A DNA stretch of 64,000 nt from Homalodisca vitripennis (GCF_021130785.1 NW_025778016.1:1-64000), one strand, 5' to 3'. Shown: positions 1-12,800, numbered from the stretch's first letter. Translations and numbers: made by a program. The notes: generated from the sequence alone by a model not told the origin.

Positions 1-48
1 TTGGGTTTCCTTTTGGTGTATCATATTTAAATTGCATAAACAAAGAAT
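1..48 (+). repeat. Edge fragment of a repeat shared with 25.8 kb
   Basis: The first 48 bases match 25,808-25,855 in the same orientation with few mismatches, both containing the word catatttaaattgcataaac. The match is also present inverted near 48,480-48,520 in the right palindrome arm. It stops abruptly at about base 48, where the 58.3-kb-type repeat takes over. It is noncoding and the family is unknown. Confidence 0.6.
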
Positions 49-49
49 T

Positions 50-2040
50 ATGGATGGCGTGCATTCAAACTGCTAATCGAGCATCTTAATGATGATAATA
101 ATAATAACTGCTTTATTTCCATATACAATTACAATATTCTGTGGCATGCGCTATATCGATTGGTATATATAAGACTATAATTAAAACTTACAAAATTATA
201 AATTGGACAAATAAATACCCTTAAAAATATAAAAAACTCAGTTGCATTATCCGCAAACTCGCCAACAGAGTAGTAGCTCCTTTAACCAATTCAGCTTCCT
301 CTTAAACAGTTTTGCTATTTCCAACGCGCAAGTCTAGTCAGCTTGTGGAACTAGATTAGTTCCGACCTCAGATAACAGAGCTTCGTTAGCCAAAATAAAA
401 TTACACAATTTATGTGTTGTTTACGAGGCAAAACACGAAAATACTTTTAACCTATCTCTTCTCGAACGGTTAATTTCGTTAACAGAACGGTTTTATATTC
501 CTTCAAAAAAAATCCTGCTTCTGGAGATTTTAATCAAAAACTTCTTTGAGATGTATTCATTTTCCAAATTACGAGTTTCACAGCTTACTTGCTTTTATTA
601 CACCACCAGTCTTACAAACACGTTTTCAATTTGAGTTTAAAAAAAACGAGGACAACATCACTTTACATGACAACGACTTACCATATTACACATTCCCACA
701 CAGTGATACAAACATTATAATTTTTATAAAACCGATTAATCAATCCACTATAAAATTAAACCTTTATTAGTTGTCGCACTGCTTTCAGGTTCAGTTATAC
801 GAACAATGCAGAGTTATAAATTTAGGCCCACATACAAGTTCCGCAACTCAATTAGCTCCATGCAGAACAGCTCTTACCATTTCTCTTCTCCGTTCTCCAC
901 CATGCGTACCTAATTATGTCTCTTCCACGAACGACTCCAAATGTATTGCTTCACAAGATTTACAACTCGTATTATGTAAACTAAGTTACAGAACAGTCTG
1001 TCTTTTATGAAGAATTTAAATTTTTTTTAAACCTGTGCTAACTGCAATGTATGTTCTTTACACAAAGTATATGAGGCCGAACTACAGTGAATATTTGTTA
1101 TTTAAAACTAAATTTCAATAAAGTAAGCATATTAAAAAACCTTTATACGTAATTTTTTATATCCAAATATCAATATTCTCCATCAAATAAAGTGTCAATA
1201 AGTTATAAAACTCCTGTAATAAAATTATTTAATAATTTAAGGACTCGCAACCACGGTTAAATAATTCATAAGACATTTAAATAATATTTCAACGACTTTC
1301 TCTGTGAAAGAACTTAAGACCCCTCTTCTGCACTTAAAACTGTAAGCCCTTCTTCGAGCCTTTGGCAGACTGGATTTTCATCATGGGAATGCTTAGAAGA
1401 TCAGGGCCACCTATTGACATAGAAGGTGCACAAGGCACTGACTATCTCCAAACCAGTTCTGTTTCCACCTTCAAAAAATCTAACAGGTGAGCGGAATATT
1501 CATCACAGATGTGTTCGGGAGGTTATAGCCACCTCTTACTATAGCCACCACGGGAAGGTGCACAAGGCACTGACTATCTTCAGGACCAGTTCTGTTCCAC
1601 CCTCTTCCAATAACTCAAGGGTGCAGAATACACATCATAGATGTGTTTCGGGAGGTTAGAGCCACCTCTTACTATAGCCACCACGGGAAGGTGCACAAGG
1701 CACTGACTATCTTCAGACCAGTTTCTGTTCCACCCTATTCCAATAACTCAAGGGTGCAAATATGTATCATAGATGTGTTCGGGAGGTTAGAGCCACCTCT
1801 TACTATAGCAACCACTAGAAGGTGCACAAGGAAAAGACTATCATGAGACCAGTGTTGTCCCACCCTCTACAAATCAAACAGGTTAGCAGAATATTCATCA
1901 TGGGTGTGTTCGAGAGGTTAGAGCCAACTCTTGCTATAGCCACTAGGGAGAAAGTGCACAAGGCACTGACTATCATTGAGACCAGTTCTATTCCACTCTT
2001 CTACCAATACACAACAGGGGGAGCAGAATACAAAATTTAA
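50..2040 (+). repeat. Direct segmental repeat, copy 1 (partner 58.35-60.00 kb)
   Basis: Shared order and sequence with 58,350-60,000 is clear over most of this stretch, from a GATGATAATAATAATAA-type start at about 92 (58,382 in the other copy) to the 132-bp minisatellite. Differences are many small indels and substitutions, so the copies are not recent. Short open frames at 546-770, 771-1,010 and 1,426-2,040 are not preserved in the second copy and are not called as genes. It could be the tail of a large transposon or a segmental duplication; no terminal repeats were found. Confidence 0.7.
1422..2040 (+). repeat. 132-bp minisatellite, about 5 copies
   Basis: The core GGTGCACAAGGCACTGACTA recurs at about 1,425, 1,557, 1,690, 1,821 (diverged) and 1,953, giving periods of 131-133 bp. 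Because 132 is divisible by three, chance open frames run through the array. The homologous place at 59,850-60,000 has only about one unit, so copy number changed after the two regions separated. Confidence 0.85.
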
Positions 2041-3811
2041 GTTTTACGATGCTATCAATCTAGAAGGAGGAGTAAGCAGAGTTTCCGCCTCAGTCGATAA
2101 ACCCATGGTTTGTGGCTTACTGCTCGAGAAACACGTGTTGCCCTAAATACAATTAAAAGCCTATATAAGGCGTGTTAAAGGCTTATAGGGAAAACATTTT
2201 TGTTAATAAAACTGTAATTAAAGAAACTTTTTGTAATAAATTTAATACAGGGCATTACATTATACTTCTTCCACTTTCAATTTGTCTGGCATTATTCTTT
2301 TCACTTATTTGAGTGAATATCAGTAGTTTTTCGAACGTATTTTAGAATTTTCTTCAACTTTATCAATGCGAGTTATGTATTTTATAGAACAATCCTAAAT
2401 CCTAATATTATTAATAATGTAGAGTAAATTTAAATCAATTTACGAAGTATTATATTTTTATTTAATACATGTGGACAAAATTACAGATGAGGGAGAAGCT
2501 TATCAGCAACGTATTTTAATTATTTCGCTCATGCCTATAGTCAATATACATATTTATTTAAACGTAATTTTGCTTTAAAAAACTTAAATTTTCCGGATTT
2601 TTAAGTTGTAAGCCCAGATATAAAGAATGGGGATCAACTTTGTCTAGTAGAATCTGTTGTAGTTATGTATACTCTAAATTTGAATAATTAATTTGAGCAG
2701 TAAATAAAAAGTGACGAGAGATCTGTATCTATGAAGACCCAATTCTTTTGTTTTGTCTGAGTTCCTACAATGAATTGTGATGAAAGAGAAATACGTGCTG
2801 AGAATTATATTTCTAGTGCCCACAGTTATAGTTGTATATCAGTATGAATGGATGTTGACATGCCGTTAATTCTGTGATCTAAATAGAATAATTATAAACT
2901 ACTGTGATCAAAAGTGACGAAGCTTTTGTACCTTGTTCAGCCTAATACCCCATTCACAAAGCGTATCTCTAGAACCTGTAAATTAATTGCTCTGACGTCA
3001 AATGAAAACATAGTCGTTGTTTATCACGTATTTGTTATAGAAATTCAAAAGAATACATTACATACATCCATAATTCATAACATCCATCTTACATTGTAAC
3101 TAATTAATTAACCAGTCATAATTGATGCTTAAATTAATTACTTATGTTACAGATATGATAATTAATTTCAAAATGAAAAGCTTGTTTAAAGTTTCTTTTT
3201 ACCATGGGATATTTCTGTAAATTTTCCATTGTTCAGATATAGAATTAATCAATAATATACGTTTCCTTTAACAAGTTCAAATGAAATAGAAGAACGATTT
3301 CCTTAGTCAGTAAATCAGAATAAATATTTATGTCAATCACTTACGTTTCAGTTTTATCTCAGAAAATTAAAAGAGTAGGAAATAATACAAAATTCTTGGG
3401 CAAAGTCTCGTAAAACCAATACCAAAAAAATTGCGCACACATAAAAAATGTGTTTCAGTATAAATTTAAGTTATAACACGGAATACACAGGTGTTGCAAA
3501 ATATCATAAAACGTTGTTTGTATGAGAAAGAAAAAAACTAGAAAGAGTAAAACTGAAAATTGGGCAAGACCTATTGTGATCTATATTCTGTAATTCGATT
3601 TCAATAATTAGAGTTTTTATTAAGGCGAGGAATGTAAGGAGTTAAGACAACGTTTTTGTTTTGATTCCTTACTAATGCGTGGCAGAAAATCTATGGTATG
3701 GTTTGTTTATTTTTACCAGGATTGTTTGTAAAAACCACGTTTCCTACATAAAATACTTGCGGTATTCTTGAATTTAAAACTATATCTTAAAATAAAATGT
3801 GAAATTATATA
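2041..3811. other. No gene seen
   Basis: AT-rich sequence with only short chance open frames, such as 61 codons at 2,914-3,099. I see no recognisable protein motif, RNA gene or long repeat. Confidence 0.5.
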
Positions 3812-4042
3812 ATGTATAGTCGGGATAGAAAAAATGAAAACAAGGAAATGGATAGTTTGAAAAACCAATCATACTCTTCATTGTTAGACTATGTTTGTGG
3901 TTTGCAGCTTGTAACAAAATCGGGATTGTTTGTCAATATAGAATACGGCATATATATATTGTTGTCTGCAAGTTTACTTATGTGGATTATATATTACAAC
4001 ATCTACAAAACAATTCATTCACCTCACAGTGCTTCCAAGTAA
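3812..4042 (+). repeat. Diverged repeat also present at 31.7 kb; 76-codon frame probably not a gene
   Basis: The stretch 3,829-3,960 aligns at roughly 75% by eye with 31,709-31,830 (inverted partner near 44,150). An open frame of 76 codons here encodes a hydrophilic start and one hydrophobic segment near residues 46-66. The 31.7-kb copy does not keep the frame, so coding is unlikely. This is best read as a member of an old dispersed or segmental repeat. Confidence 0.45.
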
Positions 4043-4820
4043 TGGCGAAACCCATTACAGAAACCTTTTAAAGTATTTTTTTAGTTTAGTTAATGACAGA
4101 TTTTTTGGTAAAAATGTAATTTAGTTGTTTCTTACTATCTATAAAAAAGATAAGAAGATTTTCCCATAACATTATATCATATTTTACGTTGTTCCTTAAA
4201 ACTTTTGGTATATTATTATTTTGCACAATTGATACACGTGTTTAATAATATCATACCACACACAAAGAATAAATTAAGGAGCCGTTACGTCAAAATTAGC
4301 TAATTGCAGCAAAGTTGTGTTGCAGTAAATCCAGCAGATGCATTAATAATATTGCTATTATGTAATGGAAACTACTAAAAGAATTACAGTTTTGTTAGTT
4401 TAGGTTTAGGTTCATAAGGGGGTGGTAGAAGGATTTTTCTCAATGACTATTTGTGATCTCTATGAAGTTTCCCAACACCAAGTCTTTAAATAACACGACG
4501 TACGTGTATGTTTACATATACTCCACTTTTGCATAATATATTCATCTTTGCTGCTTTTACTCTAAAAATATTCAGCCCCATATTAGAATATAAGCTAATA
4601 TTAAGCGTAGGTAATTTTTTATCATGAGAGGAATAGTTCGTGATAATTATTAAATTGGAAAAAAGAGTATTGAAGAGTATTTAAAAGCTTCTTTATATAT
4701 TAAAATTAAAACATGAAAAAAGTACCAAGTAGTAAAATACACTCACCAATAGTATCAACTGTATATTATTTCAAATAGAATGTTCAGCGTCAAAATTGTT
4801 ACCACTATGCGTATAAACAG

Positions 4821-4821
<1 letters not shown>
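4043..4821. other. No gene seen
   Basis: AT-rich DNA without a convincing coding frame, RNA gene or repeat. Confidence 0.5.
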
Positions 4822-4861
<40 letters not shown>

Positions 4862-4875
4862 TATACATATATATA

Positions 4876-4914
<39 letters not shown>
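4822..4914. repeat. (TA)n microsatellite with CA interruptions
   Basis: About 93 bp of alternating TA with a few TACATA and CCATA interruptions. The Tyr/Ile-repeat open frame crossing it on the minus strand (4,805-5,002) is an artefact of the repeat. Confidence 0.95.
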
Positions 4915-4917
<3 letters not shown>

Positions 4918-6115
4918 CGATTGAAAAATGATCACAAGCAAGAATGCTCGAGGTGAATAACAATCCTGAAGAAATTAATAAGTGGAATACAATGGAAACC
5001 AATTATCGAATGGACAATTAGAGAGACTAAAAACAATTAAAGATACTTTTTAATAATTAGTGGAGGGTAAATAATGTCTCTTTTTCAGTGGAAGCGCAAA
5101 TTATTGATGATAACTATTCGTTACTCAATAATATATTTGTAGAAAGTACAGTTTGTCCAAAACGTACAGAATTTTATTAAAATCCTTATTAGTGGCTTAG
5201 AATTTGCTGTTAAATTTTAGCAAATGTCCATCAAACAAAATTTACTTTTTGGATGGACAGAATTACGTTTTAGCATCCATCTTTGATTTAGGTTTAATAT
5301 TTAAAGTATAAAAAAGTGACATACAGATTTAAGGTTCTTGTTCAGTTATATAAAACAAATGTGCTTTTTTAGTTATTAAGGCACTTACATTGCCCTTATT
5401 TTCTTGTTTTGGAACAAAAGTTGCTTAAGATAATGCCAAATAGATAATGCGCCATTGGCAGTTTTATTTAAATTATTTTTAAAGATTAAGAACGTACATT
5501 TTTGTTTTAGAGTCTTCTATCTATGTTTAAATATACTGAAACAAAATTTAAAATAATCTATGTATTTTATATTTTATATAAGGGTAAAGCATAACTCGAT
5601 CGAAATACTGCTGAGGATGATGGCTGAGAACCTTTTGATAAGTAGAGGCTGAAAAAGAACTGGAAACCACAAGACCTTGTGCACTTCCTCATTGTGGCTT
5701 TAACACGATATGGTAATTTATCAGTAAAACATAAATTTGGATAAGGTTTTAGTTTCAAGATAAATTTAGACAATACAAACAAAATAGCTCCTTACAAAAC
5801 AAACATAAATTGACTTCAAATACAAATATTTAAAAAGATAATATAGGAATACAATTTATAACGAAATATTATGTATTGTTGCCTACTGTAGTTGATTGGT
5901 GAAACTAATGTTATTGAGAAATGGCGCTGGTAGCGTAGCAAGCAGGGATAACATTAAGTATTAATACTATTTTAAATTATAACCATAAATACGAATAGAC
6001 AAATTCCTATGCAAAATCTATCTAAAACTATTCTCATCTTTTTATTCATGTAATATATTTTATCCCTCAAGTAATAGGCTCTTTCATTATTTTTATGCTT
6101 GTGATTGTTAAATAT
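4915..6115. other. No gene seen
   Basis: AT-rich sequence. The minus-strand open frames at 5,567-5,782 and 5,972-6,214 show no family motif; the second runs through a GA-rich tract. Confidence 0.5.
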
Positions 6116-6183
6116 TGAGAGGGAGCGAGAGGGGGGAAGAGAGTATGGGGAGGGGGTGAGTTGAGGAGGGAGAGAGAGATAGA
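6116..6183 (+). repeat. GA-rich purine tract
   Basis: Nearly all-purine on the plus strand. A similar tract at 61,137-61,222 sits in the same relative place, before the repeat shared by 6.24-7.56 kb and 61.27-61.64 kb. Confidence 0.8.
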
Positions 6184-6239
6184 TTTGTTTATTTTTTACT
6201 ACCTTTACATGCAAATCATTATAAATAAATATGTTTATA

Positions 6240-7560
6240 TCTTCTTGTCAATTTGAAGAAAATGAGTAATTTTTCAATTATGTGTAAGCGTATAAAAACC
6301 TAATACTGTTTTTACTATCGAAATTCTCGTTCTTCTCGAAAAACAATTATACCTGAATTATAGATCTGGGATGAATAAAAAGGTTATTGTAACTAAATGA
6401 AACGCTGAAGGATGGCAATTACCCTTTAATATCTCAGCATCTTCCGGTTAAAATCTTTCTGTTTCAATTTTCGCTGAGTTGTACCCCCGAGTTAATGGTA
6501 CAATCTCCACAAATGGTTATATTTGATTAATAAATAATACGTTTTATAAACATTTATTCTCTAGATGGAAATTTAAATAGTAAAGAAATTAAAATAGAGA
6601 TGGAATTTAAATTTTACAGATTACTAAATTGATATTTAACGAGAAACTAAATGGTCTTCAATGATTAAATCAATCCCTTAATAGCGTGGATTTTTCTTTG
6701 TAAGATTTATATTTTATTGGTCCATTATATCACACCTGGAATAATTCAATATAGTAATTGTATACATAAATAGAGAGATGGGAATCGAATACGTGAGGGG
6801 ATGAAAAGGGGATATGGTAACTCACTCAAAACAAAACCTCAATGCATTTTGGACGATACTGAGATAAAATAAGAAAAAAAACAACGTAATTAAAAAAGTA
6901 TGACACAAAAGTCAGAGCTATAATCTAAGAAATTTAATTTAAAGACTCAAAATCTCACTGCAGTTTGGACGATACTGAGATAATAGAAGGAAATAACAAA
7001 ATAACTAAAAAAATTACAGCACAAAACTATAAGTCACAGCTATGAGCGAAGAAAGCCTAATTTAAAGATCCAGAAGTCAGTGTAGACGTCTCAAAACCAG
7101 TCATTGTATTACAAAACTCTGGCCGTCCAAGCAATCCACATCAAAGAAGATAACCAAATCCCAATGTTTCCAAGCTTGTACTAAACTTGGGTACCAGAAC
7201 TTGGGAACCAGAAAAGCGAATGCGCATTAGTTTTGCTGGGTTAGAGTCAGTCTGTTGTTATTTCTGACGATAAACCAACAGTTGGTAATGGCGTTATAAT
7301 TTGAGTTCAATACAAACATTTATTGTAATTAAATGAAAATCTGAATGATGGCAACTTTCCTTCATTATCACAGCTTTAACCCACTTTTTTCAATTTGAAT
7401 TTTTAGAATAATAATTTTTATTAATCTTTAATTAGCTTATTGACTGCGGTCTTATCTTTCGTTCATTATATATCTGTCGTAATAAGTAAACTTACTTTTA
7501 ATTCTTATAATAATATCAATGAAGCGCAAAACGTGTTGCTTAGCGCTAATCTTGCATCTA
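6240..7560 (+). repeat. Diverged repeat shared with 61.27-61.64 kb and partly with 32.2 kb
   Basis: The part 6,285-6,480 resembles 61,285-61,460, and 7,320-7,560 resembles 61,380-61,620, with many differences. The stretch 6,650-6,840 also resembles 32,200-32,350 at about 75% by eye. Inside it, a word TTTGGACGATACTGAGATAA occurs at about 6,849 and 6,965, marking a tandem pair with a period of about 116 bp. No coding frame of note is present. Confidence 0.55.
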
Positions 7561-8821
7561 CATGAATGTTTGCTAAGTTCCTTCAAGATAAGAATTTAAT
7601 CAGTTTTGATAAGAGTTTACAAGGCAATAGATGAGGTGAGAATTATAAAATCTCAATTATGCTGTTACAAGTCTAGATGAAAGTGCTTGATTTTCTTATC
7701 TAATTCTTTACATTCGGCTGATTTTGAAAATGTGAGCCTTTGCTAAAATTCTGATGTAACTAGGTATGGCAAATGACGATCTAAATAGGTAGTCAAATAT
7801 CTAGATAGATAGGTATCTTGCCAGTTGCATAAAAGAGCGCACTGGGATGTTTTATACACAATCTCAAATCCCAGCACTGTCACGTGTAGGAAACTAAGTT
7901 GCTCCGCCGTGCTTTGAGCTTGTGTCTCAAACATTATTTGTGCCTCTAATGCCTAATATTATTTTAACTGGAAAAAAACTTTCGATTGCCAAGACAACAT
8001 TTGATGTAAAATATTTTAGGTTTTTATTTCAATAATTTTAGATATAATAAAAATTTATTTTTTAAGATTTGGACTTAGACCGCACGTAGTGTATGTTTCT
8101 ACATTACGTAACTTGAAATTATATCAAAATTTAAGTTGTTGATAGTTAGGTATTGTAACCATTTTGATTTCCTTAGCGTAACGCTGTATAAAATTATTCT
8201 AAGGCAAGAGAAGCACACCCAGATTTACTCATCAGAACAGTTGGATGGAAGCAGCTGGGTTTGGCTGATTGGATTGTGGTCAGCCAAGCCGCATTTGCGT
8301 CAGTATCGAATTAAGGGGTTGGTCGATGGCTTGCCGAGCTATCTCAGAAAAGTAATACAAACTGCTGACAATGGTATGATTGTAATGTGATTTATAACCT
8401 TAAGATTAATTACATTAAACGTTTCACAAATTTTCAGTATCCAAATTTTATATGCTTAAAATAGACTGGTCTTCATTGAGTTTCTGAGGCAACCACTGAA
8501 CGGATTTTAGTTAATCTTTTTTAATTGAAGGCTACATTGCATAACATGGAACTTGGAAGCCCATTAAAATCTATCGCAGTTGGTAAGTATTAGAGCAACC
8601 AATACTAATTAATTTATAATTTACTCAACTTTTCGTAGATAGGTTTTAATATAATCAAATTACGTATCTATGATGTTTCAGAGGTAACTTTAGATTAAAA
8701 TTTCTGCTTAAAGAGTGAATTTATTTCTGTTAACATAGGCATCCATTTTGTTTTTGTTACACTAGATATTCATGAAAGGTCATGCATTGTTCTTTGTTAT
8801 ACCGCAGGAGTTGCGGAAACA
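7561..8821. other. No gene seen; one slightly GC-richer open frame at 8,136-8,390
   Basis: Mostly AT-rich. The 84-codon plus-strand frame at 8,136-8,390 has a mixed, non-repetitive composition in its second half but no motif I recognise and no convincing splice context. I do not call it a gene. Confidence 0.4.
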
Positions 8822-9641
8822 TTTTTACGGATGTAGAAATTTTTGACGTGACAACGTCTTAAATTAGGTTGCGGCTCGGAGTCACTCATGAAAAAGTGTA
8901 ACGCCCGGTAACGTTACGATGCCCCGTCCAGTGGGTCCGCCGCACGTGATCCGCACGGGATAAAGCAGATAACTGTGGGTCCGCCGCACGGGATAAAGCA
9001 GATAACTATGTTTATTCGTGAAAATGTGGAGTGCTTAGATTCGTCATTTACAACAAACTACAACAATAAAGGTAAATAATTGTACACTGATATTTCATTA
9101 TCGTAAACTATGATTGATTGATTAATTGTTAGATTGACACAAAAGTTGAGAAACTGAGTTTATAGGTTATGTCATACTATTGACAAATGTTGATAGTGTT
9201 AAGTAAATTATTAGTTTAAATTACTCTGCAATCAATCGTAATTCAGTCGATTGCGAAGAAACAGCGCGTATTGCTAGTCAAACATTTAAAATAACAAATT
9301 ATAACCTCTAACCTGTCATAACAGTGCGACCAAAACAAACGAACTAAACCGACCAATCACCACGCGCGGAGTTAGAATTTAACTGTGTTTAGCAAGAATT
9401 TCAAATTCCAATTTTAGTAAATGTTTTATTCAACTTTACCATTTACAATAACAAATTTTAATTAATTTCAAATTATGTACAATGTTTTAGTAAACAAAAT
9501 ATATTTCTATAGTTAAAATTTGTGCAATTCTTATTTTCATTCAATTCCTTGTTCCTATTGTGCAATTTAATAATATTTTCATATCAATAAATATTCTACC
9601 GAGAAAAAGACGTTGTCACGTAAAATCTTCGCCCGTAAAAC
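8822..9641. mobile_element. Non-autonomous DNA transposon (MITE-like) with about 35-bp terminal inverted repeats
   Basis: The left end runs from TTTTACGG at 8,823 through ACGTGACAACGTCTT at 8,846-8,860. The right end carries the inverse, AAGACGTTGTCACGT at 9,607-9,621, and closes with CCGTAAAA at 9,633-9,640. The outer parts match with a few mismatches and a small gap. Near the left end is an internal tandem pair of a GTGGGTCCGCCGCAC-containing unit (about 8,930-9,008). There is no open frame for a transposase. The superfamily cannot be named from sequence alone, and a target-site duplication is not clear. Confidence 0.75.
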
Positions 9642-9766
9642 CGACTTTACAGGCAACCATAATTTTTTGTCGTCAGCAAATTCAGTTATATTTCTATAGA
9701 ACTGTTATTTTTTACTGATATTAAATTTACAAATACAAGGAAATTCTTGCAGAGAGGACAGTCCTG

Positions 9767-9970
9767 TCATTCTGAAAACTCCCGAACCATTTGAGTGCCT
9801 CTCACACCCGCAGCTTTAATATTATTCAACATCATTTTATGATTTTCAATGTCAAACGCTTTTATAAAGTGAATGAACATACAAGTTTTTTTACTTCTCC
9901 TGTTTAAACAGTTTTTAACCTTTATTGGTATTGAGGTGCCTCTGAACAGTTTTATTCGTTGTAAATTCAA
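9767..9970 (-). pseudogene. LINE reverse-transcriptase fragment (CR1/Jockey-like)
   Basis: The minus-strand frame of 67 codons contains FIKAFDIENHKMMLNNIKAAG. This matches the well-known RT motif A region of non-LTR retrotransposons (SKAFDTVNHxxLLxKL followed by GxRG), including the first catalytic aspartate. Only this motif is present: the flanks lack the rest of the RT domain, the YADD box and an endonuclease. It is a short relic, far below the usual length of about 900 residues for the ORF2 protein. The clade assignment is inference. Confidence 0.6.
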
Positions 9971-12534
9971 GTTGATTTGGGATGAATATAATTATTGATT
10001 TTAAAAATCTAATCAGGTTTTTCTTTCACTATTTTCAATATTATTCTGGAAAGAAAATACGAAAATTAGACTAATTTGTTGTGTGTTCTCAATTTTAGAG
10101 AAATTGCTTTCTTATTTTTTGGGAATTTGATGTTAAATTTATTATATGAATTATAACCCAAGTCATAAGATTTGAGATAGCCCTCTCTAAAAATACTACT
10201 GTGAAATGATCAAAACCTGAAGAGGTTTTTTCTTTCGGAAACTTGCAGTAACATATAGAACTTTGTGCTTAATAGTCGGTGGACTGTCGATACGTTGTGT
10301 AAGTAAACCGATCAGAAGACTTTACAATTACATAACAATCAATTGCATAATTACAAACAATAGCTGTTTGGTATGGATTTAATTTGATAAATAGATCAGC
10401 ATATAATTTTAATGTTATTGGAACTCATAAATGTAAATTATACCTAATATTAGGAAAATTGTATTTAGAATTCACACTATATTTTTCTCAAGATATTTAT
10501 TTAAAATATAGATGTAATTTTTTCGAACGCCAATATTATACTTACTAGTAGTATTAATTTTGACACTTAACTATCCTGTTGTTTGGAAAGTTGGTACGAC
10601 CAGTTTATATTTAAACCACTTATTTACCAGTTAATCATATTATGCGGTTACCAGCTTTTTAGTCATCTATTCAGTAACAAGGCACTAATTATTTCAGCGA
10701 AATAAATCGCTGCATATTTTAGTTCTCTAATAGTGTAGCTATGTATTGATCGAATTAGGTAAGTTACGATACAGTATTGTACATATATTTAATATTAATT
10801 TTGCCTTACGATTAATCTTATACTGTTGTTAAAACTTTTTAATAAACAATCATAAGTTATATTTTAATACATGGATTAAAGTTTCTAATTTATACATGAA
10901 TTATAAAAAGTCTTGTTACAAATTTGCTATATTTAAAAAAAAGGGTTATACATTGTGGTTTGAAGTCAACTATATATAATTTAAAATATTGTATTATAAT
11001 TGTCGGAACACTGTTCAAAACAGAGACGCCATGTACTAGGTGGTATGCAGATGATGCTATGGCCTGTATTTTATATGAGCTTTCTATTCAGTGATCAGCG
11101 GACCATCGATTATCGTGTTACAAGTGAGCTGATTAGAAGACTGCGTTACCCGAGCTCAGTCTGTACCTTGACCAGATACTCTATTGATATGTCTGGGTGG
11201 CAGTTAGGCTAGGTTCTGTGACGTTCGGTTCAAACTTACAAGCTTAGTCCCAGTTATCCTGTTAAAGATCTTCCATTTTTGAGCGGAGTTTCCATCGCAA
11301 TCATTAATCTATTTTGCATACATGTAATTTAATTAATAAATCACTATATAATTTGAATTTTACGTCCTTTTATGAATAAAGACTGAACCCTTTAAGCCTC
11401 ATTTTGGACGTCCTCAAGGGCCACTGGTCTGTGCGAATATCTTATAAAACATAATAAGGGGGAGGGTCGATACAGTACAAGATCAACGGTACTGATTGGT
11501 TACCGACAGTATTTGAATCTGCAATATCTCTAACTCAGATCCAATGTTTGACATCTTAGACTGCTTGGCCATCGCTCCCAGTGTTTATACAATACTTACT
11601 GTAATTAAGCAAGACAATGTATATCGCATGGCTTACGTTTAAGTATTTTATACTTTTTTATATTTTTTTGTTTTGTTTTTTAATAATTTTAGACGACTTA
11701 CCCATGAAATAATTAATTTAACCTTGACCTGTTTTGGATCAATAATGCTCTTTTAATAGTACTCGATATTATATCATTTAGCAGTATTATGTCTATCAAT
11801 TTATCAAAATATACACTTACGACAGTAATACTTAAAAGATAACTTATGTATTTTTTAAATAAAATCTATAGTTATTTTACTTTTGATTTCAGACACTTAA
11901 ATTTCTTGTTTAACTGCTCCCTCCAAATCATACATTTTATATGGCATTTTAAAGCCTATATAGAGCCCCATCACAAAATAACTGAGTTATGCCTTCTTAC
12001 ATCAAATTATTATTTATTTTTTTATAAGATTATCTATACATGTTTAAGAGGTTTCTTTAATCCTAGTTAGATCGTTTTTTATTGAATTAAAACCCCTGTG
12101 TATGTGCAAGAAGATAATCCAATAGATTGAAGTTTACATCACCATACAAATAAATTCCATTACATTGCCATTTCTATACGAACAGATATTCTGTAGTTCA
12201 GTTATATAACCATATTCAGTATAAAATTGCAACCGATAAACCTGACATAACTTGCCACTGCAGTTGGTGAACTGCTTATCCCCAGGAACGGTGTATAAGG
12301 TGCTTCCTCACTGTAACCGCACTTCACTTTGAATAATTAAATAGACTCTTCTACTAACTTGACAGAACTTAGCTAGGAAATTATTTACATTCTTTTTGGC
12401 GCTCCTAATATATAACCAGTATTCTGTAAAATCCTAAGAAACAGTCCAACTTGTAACTTAGAAAAACGCCAAAGCTGTAACTCACACAGCTACTAAAACC
12501 ATCATCACTTCCCTCTTTATTAATAACTGTCCGA
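9971..12534. other. No gene seen; possible RT scrap near 11,030-11,085
   Basis: AT-rich. At about 11,035-11,085 the plus strand reads RWYADDAMACILYE in one frame, which resembles an RT catalytic box (YADD). It is bounded by a stop and has no other supporting motif, so it may be chance. The open frames at 11,000-11,212 and 11,846-12,070 show nothing recognisable. Confidence 0.4.
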
Positions 12535-12800
12535 CCATATGTGCCATAACTGTCTGTAGAAAGGTCCTACAGATCTGAACTTGGTACACAAGGTCCCCTT
12601 GGTCCACGGAAGAGTTATTTTGAGGTCGAAAGGTTGTGAAGACTGCCTTTCTGTCTGACCATATGCCCGTCTATATGATAAACAGTAAGACCATAGAGAC
12701 TACGGATACAAGGTACATAGAGTTTTCTTGTTCCAAGGAAGAACCCTACTGATATGGTATCGAAAGTTCAAAGTAAAGTCCTTCCGTTCGTAATAATGTC
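12535..12800. repeat. Dispersed-repeat relic with two related halves
   Basis: The stretches 12,560-12,620 and 12,690-12,750 share a pattern: a tyrosine-codon-like ACAAGGT word, then CTTG, then TCCA(C/A)GGAAGA. From memory this layout resembles a common noncoding insect repeat. The class is not established. Confidence 0.35.
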
